This document shows, piece after piece, positions 17,440 through 25,563 of a stretch of DNA of 42,338 bases. A model generated the notes under the pieces. The model searched no databases. It saw only the letters and a list, made by a program, of their open reading frames with translations, and was not told the DNA's origin. This DNA is from CAYFVR01 sp046541515 (lineage in GTDB: Bacteria; Desulfobacterota; Desulfobacteria; Desulfobacterales; Desulfococcaceae). Each line of letters begins with the position of its first letter. Positions within the stretch are counted from its first letter, which is position 1. A program made the translations under genes and the position numbers. The DNA lies in contig JBKHDD010000025.1 of the NCBI GenBank assembly GCA_046541515.1, forward strand, positions 1 through 42,338, given 5' to 3'.

Positions 17440-18311
17440 AAGAGGAAAACGGCCGTCGGCCGGCCCGGATATCGGTTGCCGCGCCGGCCAAAATCAACCT
17501 GTTCCTGGCCGTGACCGCCAAGCGGCCGGACGGCTATCACGAGCTGGAAAGCCTGTTTTGCCCGCTCGACCTTTCCGACCGGCTGGAGCTGGATTTCGAA
17601 ACCCGGGGCATTTCCCTCGCCTGCGACCATCCCCAGGCGCCGGCGGACGAAACCAACCTGGCTTGGCGGGCCGCGGAGCGGTTTTTCAAGGCGACCGGAA
17701 TTCCCGCCAACCTCTCGATCCGACTGGAAAAACGGATTCCCGTGGCGGCCGGATTGGGCGGGGGCAGCGCCGACGCCGGCGCGGCGCTCGCCGCCCTCAA
17801 CCGCCATTTCGGCGAACCGTTGTCCGAAGGGGAACTTCGCCGGATTGCGGCCGAGCTGGGGGCGGACGTGCCGTTCTTCCTCCGGGCCATTCCCGCCTGG
17901 GCCCGCGGGGTGGGCGACCGACTGCGACCGATCCAAAACCTGCCGCCTCGATGGGTAATTTTATTGGCTTTCCCATGGGCCGTTTCCACCGCCGACGTCT
18001 ACAAAAACCTGAATTTGGCGTTGACAAAGTGTTCGAAAGTCACTAAAAGTCTCACCCTTACAGGCGGTCGGTTTCATGGAACGGGCTACGCGCTCTGCAA
18101 CGATTTGGAAACCGTGACCGCCGCGCGCCATCCCGAAATTTCGGCCGCCAAAGACGCGCTTTTGTCGACCGGGGCGGAGGGGGCGCTCATGTCGGGCAGC
18201 GGACCCACGGTGTTCGGACTATTTCGACGCCGGGAAACGGCCCGGAAGGCGGAAGCGACCTTGGCCCGCCGGGAAGGCTGGCGGGTGATCGCCACCCGTT
18301 TGCGGGTCTGA
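17436..18311 (+). CDS. ispE: 4-diphosphocytidyl-2-C-methyl-D-erythritol kinase
   Basis: A 291-residue GHMP kinase of the non-mevalonate isoprenoid pathway; it phosphorylates CDP-ME at the 2-hydroxyl. The N-terminal APAKINLFL contains the catalytic lysine (Lys19). The ATP loop is PVAAGLGGGSADAGAAL, the active-site aspartate is in GADVPFFL, and GALMSGSGPTVFGLF closes the C-terminal domain. The stretch around residues 190-210 (LTKCSKVTKSLTLTG) is less GC-rich than the rest, but the frame is unbroken. The GTG start overlaps the upstream protease stop. Confidence 0.95.
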   Translation: MKEENGRRPARISVAAPAKINLFLAVTAKRPDGYHELESLFCPLDLSDRLELDFETRGISLACDHPQAPADETNLAWRAAERFFKATGIPANLSIRLEKRIPVAAGLGGGSADAGAALAALNRHFGEPLSEGELRRIAAELGADVPFFLRAIPAWARGVGDRLRPIQNLPPRWVILLAFPWAVSTADVYKNLNLALTKCSKVTKSLTLTGGRFHGTGYALCNDLETVTAARHPEISAAKDALLSTGAEGALMSGSGPTVFGLFRRRETARKAEATLARREGWRVIATRLRV

Positions 18312-18469
18312 TCGCCGGGCTTCGATCCTGCCGGTTCGCTCGCGCGCGATTGGAAAAATTGTTGAAGTTGAATAGGAGGAGAGGGTTCCGGAATTCCGGG
18401 GGAAACATCGGGGCCATCCCCGTTCCGAACGGTTCTCGGTTGCGGCAACGCTCTCCAATTGTTTCTTGC

Positions 18470-18544
18470 TGGGGCGTCGTCAAGCGGTAAGACACAGGAT
18501 TTTGGTTCCTGCATTCGGAGGTTCGAATCCTCCCGCCCCAGCCA
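18470..18544 (+). tRNA. tRNA-Gln (anticodon TTG)
   Basis: A full cloverleaf of 75 bases with the CCA end encoded. The acceptor stem TGGGGCG pairs with CGCCCCA. The anticodon stem CAGGA/TCCTG has loop TTTTGGT, giving anticodon TTG at 18502-18504. The T arm is GGAGG-TTCGAAT-CCTCC. It sits between ispE and prs, a common deltaproteobacterial arrangement. Confidence 0.96.
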
Positions 18545-18586
18545 AACACTCATTCCACTGGCCCGGTCGAGGAAAAGCGAAAATTC

Positions 18587-19528
18587 ATGAAGGGAATTAC
18601 CATTTTTTCCGGGAACGCCAACCCGGAACTCACCAGACAAATCTGCGCTTATCTCGACCTTCCCATGGGCGGGGCCATCGTCAAGACCTTCAGCGACGGG
18701 GAAATCGAAATTGAAATTGATCAAAACATTCGAATGCGGGATGTTTTCATCGTTCAATCCACCTGTTCCCCCGTCAACGACAACCTGGTCGAGCTGCTGC
18801 TCATGATCGACGCCTGCACCCGCTCCTCCGCCAGCCGGGTCACGGCGGTCATTCCCTATTACGGCTACGCCCGCCAGGACAAAAAAGTCGCCCCTCGGGT
18901 CCCCATCAGCGCCCGCCTCGTCGCCGACATGCTCACCACCGCCGGCGCGGACCGGGTCATCACCATGGACCTCCACGCCGGACAGATTCAGGGCTTTTTC
19001 AGCATGCCGGTGGACAACCTGTTCGCCTCTCCGGTGTTGCTGAAATACCTGCGGGAAACCTTTTCCGGCCAGGACCTGGCCGTGGTTTCCCCCGACGCGG
19101 GCGGCGTGGAACGGGCCCGCGCCTTCGCCAAGCGGCTGAACGCGGGCCTGGCCATCGTGGACAAGCGGCGGGACGCCCCCAACAAGGCCCAGGCCATGGC
19201 CGTCATCGGGAACGTGACCGACAAAACGGCCATCATCCTCGACGACATGATCGACACGGCGGGCACCCTGACCGAGGCGGCCGCGGCCGTGATCGGCCAA
19301 GGGGCGAAGGAGGTCCACGCCTGCTGCACCCACCCGGTGCTTTCCGGCCCCGCGGTCGAGCGCATCACCCAGTCTCCGTTGTCTTCCGTCTTCGTGACGG
19401 ATACCATCCCGCTTCGCCCCGAAGCCCAGGCCTGCGAGAAGATCAAGGTCCACACCATTTCGAACCTCCTTGGCGAGGCCATCATCCGGAGCCATCGGGG
19501 CGATTCGGTCACATCTTTGTTTGTGTAG
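18587..19528 (+). CDS. prs: Ribose-phosphate pyrophosphokinase
   Basis: A 313-residue PRPP synthase: ribose 5-phosphate plus ATP gives PRPP, the precursor of nucleotides, histidine and tryptophan. The N-terminus is MKGITIFSGNANPELTRQIC. The ATP-binding block is YYGYARQDKK, the metal-binding site is MDLHAGQIQGFF, and the PRPP loop is DDMIDTAGT near residue 220. Length is standard for class I enzymes. GAGGAAAAG lies upstream of the ATG, somewhat far. It starts 42 bases after tRNA-Gln. Confidence 0.97.
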   Translation: MKGITIFSGNANPELTRQICAYLDLPMGGAIVKTFSDGEIEIEIDQNIRMRDVFIVQSTCSPVNDNLVELLLMIDACTRSSASRVTAVIPYYGYARQDKKVAPRVPISARLVADMLTTAGADRVITMDLHAGQIQGFFSMPVDNLFASPVLLKYLRETFSGQDLAVVSPDAGGVERARAFAKRLNAGLAIVDKRRDAPNKAQAMAVIGNVTDKTAIILDDMIDTAGTLTEAAAAVIGQGAKEVHACCTHPVLSGPAVERITQSPLSSVFVTDTIPLRPEAQACEKIKVHTISNLLGEAIIRSHRGDSVTSLFV

Positions 19529-19539
19529 ACACGTTACCG

Positions 19540-19581
19540 CGGAAGCCGGGCCGTTTCATCGAGGGAATCGCCCGGCTTCCG
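19540..19581 (+). promoter_or_regulatory. 12-bp hairpin between prs and rplY
   Basis: CGGAAGCCGGGC (19540-19551) pairs perfectly with GCCCGGCTTCCG (19570-19581) around an 18-base loop. It ends a few bases before the rplY Shine-Dalgarno and has no U-run, so it is more likely a processing, stability or attenuation structure than a terminator. Confidence 0.55.
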
Positions 19582-19600
19582 GTTTGAGGGAGGAAAACTC

Positions 19601-20254
19601 TTGGAAACCGTTTCACTCAAAGCCCACACCCGGGAAACCCGGGGCAAGGGGGCCGCGCGCGTCCTTCGCCGGGAGGGCCGCATTCCGGCGGTCTTGTACG
19701 GACGGGAAACCGCCGCCACCCCCATCAGCGTCGAACTCCGCGCCCTGGAGACCATTCTCCGGGAAGGCCCCGGCAACGTCTTCATCGATCTGAACATCGA
19801 GGAAGAGGCCGGGGCCAAGCCGCACATCGTCATGGTCAAGGACATGGAAGTCCACCCCACCCGTCGGGACATCCTTCATGCCGATTTCTACCAAGTGGAC
19901 ATGAAGCGCAAAATCCGCGTGGAGGTCCCGGTTGTCACCGAGGGCATTCCGGCGGGCGTGGAGGAGGGCGGCATTCTTCAGGTCATCCGACGCGAGCTGG
20001 AAGTCTGGTGTCTGCCCAACAACATCCCCCAGGAAATCGTGATCGACGTCTCCCACCTCGGCATCGGCGACTCCATCCACATCGAAGAAGTTCCGGCCGG
20101 CGAGGGCGTTGAATATCCCCACGACGTAAACTTCACCGTTGTGGCCGTGGCGAGCCCGACCATGGAAGCCGAGGCGGAAGAGGAAGAAGCGGAGAAAGCG
20201 GAAGGCGCCGAGGAAGGCGAAGAAGAAGGGGCCGCGCCCGAAGAAGAAGCCTGA
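19601..20254 (+). CDS. rplY: 50S ribosomal protein L25/CTC
   Basis: A 217-residue long-form L25 that binds 5S rRNA. The N-terminal L25 domain shows SLKAHTRETRGKGAARVLR, RIPAVLYG and DILHADFYQVD. The beta-rich CTC domain contains VPVVTEGIPAGVEEGGIL and LEVWCLPNNIPQEI. The last 40 residues are almost entirely Glu and Ala, as in many long L25 proteins. The start is TTG, with GGGAGGAAAA upstream. Confidence 0.95.
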   Translation: METVSLKAHTRETRGKGAARVLRREGRIPAVLYGRETAATPISVELRALETILREGPGNVFIDLNIEEEAGAKPHIVMVKDMEVHPTRRDILHADFYQVDMKRKIRVEVPVVTEGIPAGVEEGGILQVIRRELEVWCLPNNIPQEIVIDVSHLGIGDSIHIEEVPAGEGVEYPHDVNFTVVAVASPTMEAEAEEEEAEKAEGAEEGEEEGAAPEEEA

Positions 20255-20260
20255 TCGGGG

Positions 20261-20878
20261 ATGGAATCCCGCCCTCGACTGGCGGCGGGACTGGGGAATC
20301 CCGGCCCCGCCTACGCGGACACCCGACACAATATCGGGTTTATGGTCATCGAAACCTTGGCCGCCCGCTTTCACATCGCCCTCGCGAAGGAAACCGAGGC
20401 GCTACGTTGGGGCCGGGGCCGGGTCGCCGAAATCGACACGGTGCTGGCCCAACCACTGGCCTTCATGAATCGCAGCGGGCCGCCTCTTCGCGCCGCGATG
20501 GACCGAATGGATATCGACGTCGGGGACCTGGTCATCGTCCACGACGACTTGGATCTGGAATTCGGAAGAATCAAAATCAAAGCGAAAGGAGGGCACGGGG
20601 GACACAACGGAGTTCGATCGGTGATGGACGCCCTGGGCCGAGACGATTTTTCGCGGGTCCGGATGGGGATCGGAGGCCCCGATCCGGAGGATTCGGTCGT
20701 GGACCATGTTCTGGGCGGGTTTTCTCCGGAGGAGCGCACGCATCTGGACACTTTCGTCGCCCTGGGCCGAGACGCCGTCGAGGCGATCCTTCGCGACGGC
20801 GTGAGGGAAAGCATGAGCGCGTTTAACCGCAAGTTCGAGATGGAGGCAAAGAGAAAAAATGGAATTCGTAGCGAATAA
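20261..20878 (+). CDS. pth: Peptidyl-tRNA hydrolase
   Basis: A 205-residue enzyme that releases peptides from peptidyl-tRNA. The opening RLAAGLGNPGPAYADTRHNIGF contains Asn and the catalytic His23. Further motifs are PLAFMNRSG, the aspartate of VIVHDDLDLEFG, and GGHGGHNGVRSV. It starts six bases after rplY, and its last 20 bases overlap the hppA start. The C-terminal tail is basic. Confidence 0.95.
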   Translation: MESRPRLAAGLGNPGPAYADTRHNIGFMVIETLAARFHIALAKETEALRWGRGRVAEIDTVLAQPLAFMNRSGPPLRAAMDRMDIDVGDLVIVHDDLDLEFGRIKIKAKGGHGGHNGVRSVMDALGRDDFSRVRMGIGGPDPEDSVVDHVLGGFSPEERTHLDTFVALGRDAVEAILRDGVRESMSAFNRKFEMEAKRKNGIRSE

Positions 20879-22895
20879 CCTACCGTTGCTTTGCACGCTG
20901 GTTGGCGTCGTGGGCGTCGTGTTCGCGATTATCCTCGCCGGAATCGTGAAGAGCGCGCCCGCCGGAAACGAAAAAATGCAGGAGATCGCCAGCGCCATCC
21001 AGGAAGGCGCCATCGCGTACCTGAACCGCCAGCTCAAGAGCATGTCCATCGCCGGCGGCATCATCTTCGTCATCATCTTCCTGACCCTGGGCGCCAAAAC
21101 CGCCGCCGGCTTTCTGCTGGGCGCGGCAGCCTCCTTTATCGCTGGCTACGTGGGCATGCGGGTTTCCGTCATCGCCAACGTGCGCACCGCCGAGGCCGCC
21201 AGGGGCGGCCTGGCCAAGGGCCTGGGCATGGCCTTCAAGGGCGGCACCGTGACCGGCATGATGGTCGCCGGGCTGGCCCTGACCTCCGTGGCGGGCTATT
21301 TCACCATCCTGCTCTCCATGGGCACCGAAGTCCGTGAAGCCGTCATCGCCCTGGTGGCCTTGGGATTTGGCGGAAGCCTGATCTCCATTTTCGCCCGACT
21401 GGGCGGCGGCATCTTCACCAAGGGCGCCGACGTTGGCGCCGACCTGGTGGGCAAGGTCGAAGCCGGCATTCCCGAGGACGATCCCCGGAACCCCGCCGTC
21501 ATCGCGGACAACGTGGGCGACAACGTCGGCGACTGCGCCGGAATGGCCGCCGACCTGTTCGAGACCTACGCGGTCACCGCCGTTGCCGCCATGCTGATCG
21601 GCAACCTGCTGTTCCCCAAAATGGGAATCGCCACCGAGTTCCCGCTGGTTCTGGGCGCGGTTTCCATTCTCTGCTCCATCGTCGCCTGCTTTTTCGTCCG
21701 CCTGGGACGCAGCGAGTACATCATGGGCGCCCTGTACAAGGGCATGTTCGGCTCCGCCATCCTGGCCGCCATCGCCTTCTACTATGTCGGCGGACTGCTG
21801 CTGCCCGAAGGGCTCGGCGAAATTCCCACCATGTCCCTGTACTATTCGGCGCTCATCGGCCTGGCCCTGACGGTCATCATCGTCGTCATCACCGAGTACT
21901 ACACCGGCATCTACGGCCCGGTGAAGTCGATCGCGGACGCCTCCGTGACCGGCCACGGGACCAACATCATCGCCGGTCTGGCCGTCTCCATGCAGGCCAC
22001 CGCGGCGCCCGTTCTGGCCATCTGCCTGGCCATATACCTTGCCTTTAACTTCGCCGGCCTGTACGGCATCGCCATCGCCGCCATCGCCATGCTCTCCATG
22101 ACCGGCATGGTCATCGCCATCGACGCCTACGGTCCCATCACCGACAACGCCGGCGGCATCGCCGAGATGGCCGAGATGGACGAGTCCGTCCGCGCCGTCA
22201 CCGATCCCCTCGACGCGGTGGGCAACACCACCAAGGCCGTCACCAAGGGCTACGCCATCGGCTCCGCCGGTCTGGCCGCTCTGGTGCTCTTCGCCTGCTA
22301 CGTGCAGGAATTCGCCCTGCACGGCGGCGACGCGAACATCAAGTTTGACCTCGGCGACGTGAACGTCATCATCGGCCTGTTCATCGGCGGTCTGCTGCCC
22401 TACCTGTTCGCCTCCATCGCCATGAAGGCGGTCGGCAACGCCGGCGGCGCGGTGGTCGAGGAAGTCCGCCGCCAGTTCCGGGAAATTCCTGGCATCATGG
22501 AAGGCACCGGAAAGCCCGACTACAAAGCCTGCGTGGACATCGTCACCAAGTTCGCCTTGGGCGAAATGGTGGTTCCGGCCCTGTTGCCGGTCATCGCGCC
22601 CATCGTCGTCGGCCTCCTGCTGGGCAAAATCGCCCTCGGCGGCCTCCTCATCGGCTCCATCATCACCGGCGTTTTCGTGGCCCTGTCCATGACCACCGGC
22701 GGCGCCGCGTGGGACAACGCCAAGAAATACATTGAGGACGACAATCTGGGCGGCAAGGGCTCCGAAGCCCACAAAGCCGCCGTCACCGGCGACACCGTCG
22801 GCGATCCATACAAGGATACCGCCGGACCCGCCGTCAACCCCATGATCAAGATCCTTAACGTCGTGGCTCTGCTCATGGTTCCGTTCCTGATGTAA
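20859..22895 (+). CDS. hppA: Membrane-bound proton-translocating pyrophosphatase, K+-independent type
   Basis: A 678-residue protein with about 16 membrane helices. It hydrolyses pyrophosphate and pumps ions. Substrate and metal motifs include GADVGADLVGKVEAGIPEDD, DNVGDNVGDCAGMAADLFE and the C-terminal GDTVGDPYKDTAGPA. The diagnostic segment is GNTTKAVTKG, with Lys459 and Thr462. Lysine here is the signature of K+-independent enzymes (K+-dependent ones have Ala), and known Na+ pumps are K+-dependent, so H+ pumping is expected. It overlaps pth by 20 bases. A strong terminator follows. Confidence 0.96.
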   Translation: MEFVANNLPLLCTLVGVVGVVFAIILAGIVKSAPAGNEKMQEIASAIQEGAIAYLNRQLKSMSIAGGIIFVIIFLTLGAKTAAGFLLGAAASFIAGYVGMRVSVIANVRTAEAARGGLAKGLGMAFKGGTVTGMMVAGLALTSVAGYFTILLSMGTEVREAVIALVALGFGGSLISIFARLGGGIFTKGADVGADLVGKVEAGIPEDDPRNPAVIADNVGDNVGDCAGMAADLFETYAVTAVAAMLIGNLLFPKMGIATEFPLVLGAVSILCSIVACFFVRLGRSEYIMGALYKGMFGSAILAAIAFYYVGGLLLPEGLGEIPTMSLYYSALIGLALTVIIVVITEYYTGIYGPVKSIADASVTGHGTNIIAGLAVSMQATAAPVLAICLAIYLAFNFAGLYGIAIAAIAMLSMTGMVIAIDAYGPITDNAGGIAEMAEMDESVRAVTDPLDAVGNTTKAVTKGYAIGSAGLAALVLFACYVQEFALHGGDANIKFDLGDVNVIIGLFIGGLLPYLFASIAMKAVGNAGGAVVEEVRRQFREIPGIMEGTGKPDYKACVDIVTKFALGEMVVPALLPVIAPIVVGLLLGKIALGGLLIGSIITGVFVALSMTTGGAAWDNAKKYIEDDNLGGKGSEAHKAAVTGDTVGDPYKDTAGPAVNPMIKILNVVALLMVPFLM

Positions 22896-22949
22896 TTCAT
22901 TCTTCGTCTCCGTTTCGGCGCCGTCCGGGACGGAGACGTCGCGTGCGCC

Positions 22950-22989
22950 AGGCTTGGCGCGGCGCTCGTCGCCGCGCCAAGCCTTTTTT
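22950..22989 (+). terminator. Strong intrinsic terminator after hppA
   Basis: A perfect 15-bp stem (22950-22964 with 22970-22984) around CTCGT, followed immediately by TTTTT. Confidence 0.9.
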
Positions 22990-22991
22990 GT

Positions 22992-23020
22992 TTGATCGGT
23001 GGCCCCGCTTATGGTATATT
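22992..23020 (+). promoter_or_regulatory. Sigma-70-like promoter for carD
   Basis: TTGATC (22992-22997), a 17-base spacer, then TATATT (23015-23020). It starts two bases after the hppA terminator's T-run and predicts a carD leader of about 140 bases. Confidence 0.6.
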
Positions 23021-23135
23021 ACGGGGAATTGGCCGGAAAATTCGTCCATTTCTCGCGGAAATCGCTCATTTCCGGCCCCCTCGCCTCCTTGTTGCACCCC
23101 GAATCATGCCCATGCCTCCGGGTTGGTTCCGTTAT

Positions 23136-23164
23136 CCATACAATGGTGGCCCATAAAATGGTGG
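23136..23164 (+). repeat. Tandem 14-bp direct repeat just upstream of carD
   Basis: CCATACAATGGTGG (23136-23149) and CCATAAAATGGTGG (23151-23164) differ by one base and are spaced 15 bases. Each contains the small palindrome CCAT/ATGG. They end four bases before the carD ATG, where a Shine-Dalgarno would normally sit, so they could be an operator or translational control site. Confidence 0.55.
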
Positions 23165-23168
23165 AAAG

Positions 23169-23702
23169 ATGAATGAAAAAATGCTGAAGGAACAGGGAGA
23201 AATTAATCATCAGCGGCGGTTCCAGGTCGGCGACCTCGCGGTCTACCCCGCGCACGGCGTCGGGCGCATTGAAGCCATCGAAAGCAAGGTGATCGGCGGG
23301 GAAAGGCAGGACTTTTACATCCTCAAGGTCCTGGAAAACGAAATGGTGATCATGATCCCCACCGCCAACGTGGAGTCGGTGGGCCTTCGGGACGTGATCA
23401 GCCAAGGGGAGATTCCGGAAATTTATCGCGTGATGAGCGAAAAACGGAACGGCCCGGTGGACAACCAGACCTGGAATCGTCGGTACCGGGAATACATGGA
23501 CAAGATCAAAACCGGCTCCCTGTACGAAGTCGCCGAGGTGTTTCGGGACCTGTCCATTCTCAAGCTCACCAAAGATCTCTCCTTCGGTGAACGAAAGCTG
23601 TACGATACCGCCCAGGTCCTCCTAGTTCGGGAGCTTTCCACCGCCAAGGACGCGGACGAAAACGTCATTCGCTCGGAAATTGAATCCCTCTTCGCCTCCT
23701 AA
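23169..23702 (+). CDS. CarD/CdnL-family transcription regulator
   Basis: A 177-residue protein with an N-terminal CarD/TRCF RNA-polymerase-interacting Tudor-like domain (FQVGDLAVYPAHGVGRIEAI, then DFYILKVLENEMVIMIPTANVESVGLR). A helical C-terminal domain contains WNRRYREYMDKIKTGSL and DLSFGERKLYDTAQ. CarD/CdnL proteins bind the RNA polymerase beta subunit and stabilise open promoter complexes, mainly at rRNA and housekeeping promoters. The start lacks a clear Shine-Dalgarno; ATG 23181 is an alternative. It has its own promoter after the hppA terminator, and its end overlaps the next gene. Confidence 0.9.
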   Translation: MNEKMLKEQGEINHQRRFQVGDLAVYPAHGVGRIEAIESKVIGGERQDFYILKVLENEMVIMIPTANVESVGLRDVISQGEIPEIYRVMSEKRNGPVDNQTWNRRYREYMDKIKTGSLYEVAEVFRDLSILKLTKDLSFGERKLYDTAQVLLVRELSTAKDADENVIRSEIESLFAS

Positions 23703-24714
23703 GCGCGCGTCTTCCCCGCGTACCCCTTCGACGCAGACCGACTCAGACGACGCATTCAGCATTCGGGTGGACGAATCCGCCTCCGGCCGGCGAATGGACG
23801 CCCTGGTGGCCGACCGGTTGCGGGATTGCCCCCGTTCTCTGGCCGCGCGGCTGATCCGAGAAGGGCTCATCCGGGTCGACGACGAAGTCAAAAAGCCGGG
23901 CTACCGGCTCCGGACCGGGGATCGGATCGCCGGACGCGTTCCGCCGCCCTCTCCCGCCCCTTTTGGCCCGGAACCGATCCCCCTGGACGTCCTCTGGGAA
24001 GACCGGGACGTGCTGGTCATCAGCAAGCCGCCCGGTCTGGTGGTCCATCCCGCCCCGGGCCACGAAACCGGCACCCTGGTGAACGCCCTTTTGCATCACA
24101 TTCCGGACCTGGAAGGCATTGGGGGCACGCTTCGGCCCGGCATCGTCCATCGGCTGGACAAGGACACCTCCGGCGTCCTGGTGGTGGCCAAAACGGCCCG
24201 GGCCCAGTCCAGCCTGTCCACCCAGTTCAAGGCCCGTTCGGTGACCAAGGAATACCTGGCCTTGGTGTACGGCCGGATGCCGGCCGCCGCCGGCCGCATC
24301 AACCGGCCGGTGGGTCGGCACCCCGTGGACCGAAAGCGAATGTCCACCGCCGGACCCAACGCCCGCCCGGCGGAAACGCTGTGGACCCAGGAAGAAATCC
24401 TTCCGGCCACCACCCTGCTTTCCCTGGACCTGAAAACCGGCCGAACGCACCAAATCCGAGTCCACTGCGCCGCCATAGGCCACCCGGTGGTGGGCGATCC
24501 GGTGTACGGCAGCCCCAAGGCCATGAAAGGCGCGTCTCCGGCCGTTCAGCGCCTTCTGGAGCCCATGGATCGACAAATGCTTCACGCCCGCCGAATTCGA
24601 TTCACCCACCCGGCCACGCAGATGTTTCTGGAATTCGAAGCGCCGTTGCCGTCGGACATGGCGGAGCTGCTGACCCGGTTGCGGGAACTCCAGACCGAAG
24701 CCGAAAACCCTTGA
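23680..24714 (+). CDS. RluA/RluD-family 23S rRNA pseudouridine synthase
   Basis: About 344 residues. The N-terminal S4-like RNA-binding domain reads GRRMDALVADRL, followed by RSLAARLIREGLIRVDDE. The catalytic domain has the HRLDKDTSGVLVV motif, with the nucleophile Asp160, and the RTHQIRVH block. It converts uridines in large-subunit rRNA or tRNA to pseudouridine; RluD type is likely because of the S4 domain. The start is uncertain: TTG at 23680 overlaps carD by 23 bases, while GTG near 23767 would still keep the S4 domain. It probably forms an operon with carD. Confidence 0.9.
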   Translation: MNPSSPPKRASSPRTPSTQTDSDDAFSIRVDESASGRRMDALVADRLRDCPRSLAARLIREGLIRVDDEVKKPGYRLRTGDRIAGRVPPPSPAPFGPEPIPLDVLWEDRDVLVISKPPGLVVHPAPGHETGTLVNALLHHIPDLEGIGGTLRPGIVHRLDKDTSGVLVVAKTARAQSSLSTQFKARSVTKEYLALVYGRMPAAAGRINRPVGRHPVDRKRMSTAGPNARPAETLWTQEEILPATTLLSLDLKTGRTHQIRVHCAAIGHPVVGDPVYGSPKAMKGASPAVQRLLEPMDRQMLHARRIRFTHPATQMFLEFEAPLPSDMAELLTRLRELQTEAENP

Positions 24715-24831
24715 GGGTTTTCCCTCCAATCCATCTCGGGAAAAAATCTTCCGGACCGGCGCCCCCCACCTTCGACGGCGGTCGCGGAGAATTCGGAACC
24801 GTTTACCCCTTCGACCGGAAAGAAAAAACCC

Positions 24832-25260
24832 ATGGCCCGCGTTCGGCTCGAACTTCCAGAGACGTTCCCCTTTTCCACCGAACTCCTGATCCAGATCGGG
24901 GACATCAACTACGGCGGCCACATGGGCAACGACGCCGTGGTCCGGCTGATGCACGAGGCCCGGGTCCGCTTTCTCGCCCGCTTGGGGCTTCACGAACTGG
25001 ACTTGGACGGCCTGGGCCTCATCGTCGCGGACGCGGTGGTGATCTACAAATCGGAAGGATTTCACGGCGACCGTCTTCTCGCGGAGGTGGCCACCGGCGA
25101 ATGGAACCGAAAGGGCTGCGACATGTTTTACCGATTGACCCAGGCGGGAACCGGTCGGGAGGTGGCCCGGGGCAAGACCGGCATCGTTTTGTTCGACTAC
25201 GCCAACCGGAAAGTGGCTTCCGTGCCGGACCGGGTCCGGGCGCTGATGGAAGCCGGGTAA
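24832..25260 (+). CDS. Hotdog-fold acyl-CoA thioesterase (4HBT/FadM type)
   Basis: A 142-residue single hotdog domain. The opening LIQIGDINYGGHMGNDAVVRLMHEAR has the catalytic Asp and the Gly-His-Met block of the 4-hydroxybenzoyl-CoA thioesterase family. A later VVIYKSEGFHGDRLLAEV matches the family core. The substrate is not predictable. It lies about 120 bases after the pseudouridine synthase gene and is convergent with Rnf operon 2. Confidence 0.85.
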   Translation: MARVRLELPETFPFSTELLIQIGDINYGGHMGNDAVVRLMHEARVRFLARLGLHELDLDGLGLIVADAVVIYKSEGFHGDRLLAEVATGEWNRKGCDMFYRLTQAGTGREVARGKTGIVLFDYANRKVASVPDRVRALMEAG

Positions 25261-25311
25261 GGTCCGCTCCCATTCCCGCCGGGAATTCCAACCGACGAAT
25301 GTGCCGGATTG

Positions 25312-25340
25312 GGCAAGGGCGAATGCGATTCGTCCCTACC
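25312..25340. repeat. REP-like imperfect palindrome
   Basis: GGGCGAAT (25317-25324), GCG, then ATTCGTCCC (25328-25336), with one wobble pair. It resembles short dispersed palindromes of the GGGCGAATNNNATTCGCCC kind. It lies in the 303-base convergent gap 25261-25563, which otherwise holds only the terminator at 25491-25531. Confidence 0.35.
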
Positions 25341-25490
25341 CGTTTTCCCAACAATGAACGGCGTCCGGGCAAGGCCCGAACGCCCGGGAACCTTCCATTC
25401 CTCCGTGGCCGTCCGCCCTGCGGCATGGCCGCTCCTTCGGAATCCGGCCAATCCTTCGATACTCAAATCGAAATTCTCCTTCCCCCCGCA

Positions 25491-25531
25491 AAGCAAAAGC
25501 GCCGCCCTCCCGATTTCAGGGAGGACGGCGC
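25491..25531 (-). terminator. Intrinsic terminator of Rnf operon 2
   Basis: A 13-bp stem (25499-25511 with 25519-25531, one G-U pair on the minus-strand RNA) around a 7-base loop. On the minus strand it is followed by TTTTGCTT. It lies about 35 bases past the rnfB-gltD stop. Confidence 0.82.
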
Positions 25532-25563
25532 AGGCAGGAAAACCGAAACGGCGGAGCCGAGGT

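Noticed and set aside
17960..18060. Possible frameshift or insertion in ispE where composition drops
   Set aside because: The frame is continuous, total length is normal, and the C-terminal motifs follow in frame.
18086..19495. Minus-strand open frame across ispE, tRNA-Gln and prs
   Set aside because: It runs through a tRNA gene and two well-conserved genes and shows no recognisable domain.
20880..22772. Very long open frame antisense to hppA (630 codons, minus strand)
   Set aside because: It is rich in Gly, Asp and His with no family motif, and mirrors the codon bias of the GC-rich hppA gene on the other strand. The pyrophosphatase is unambiguous.
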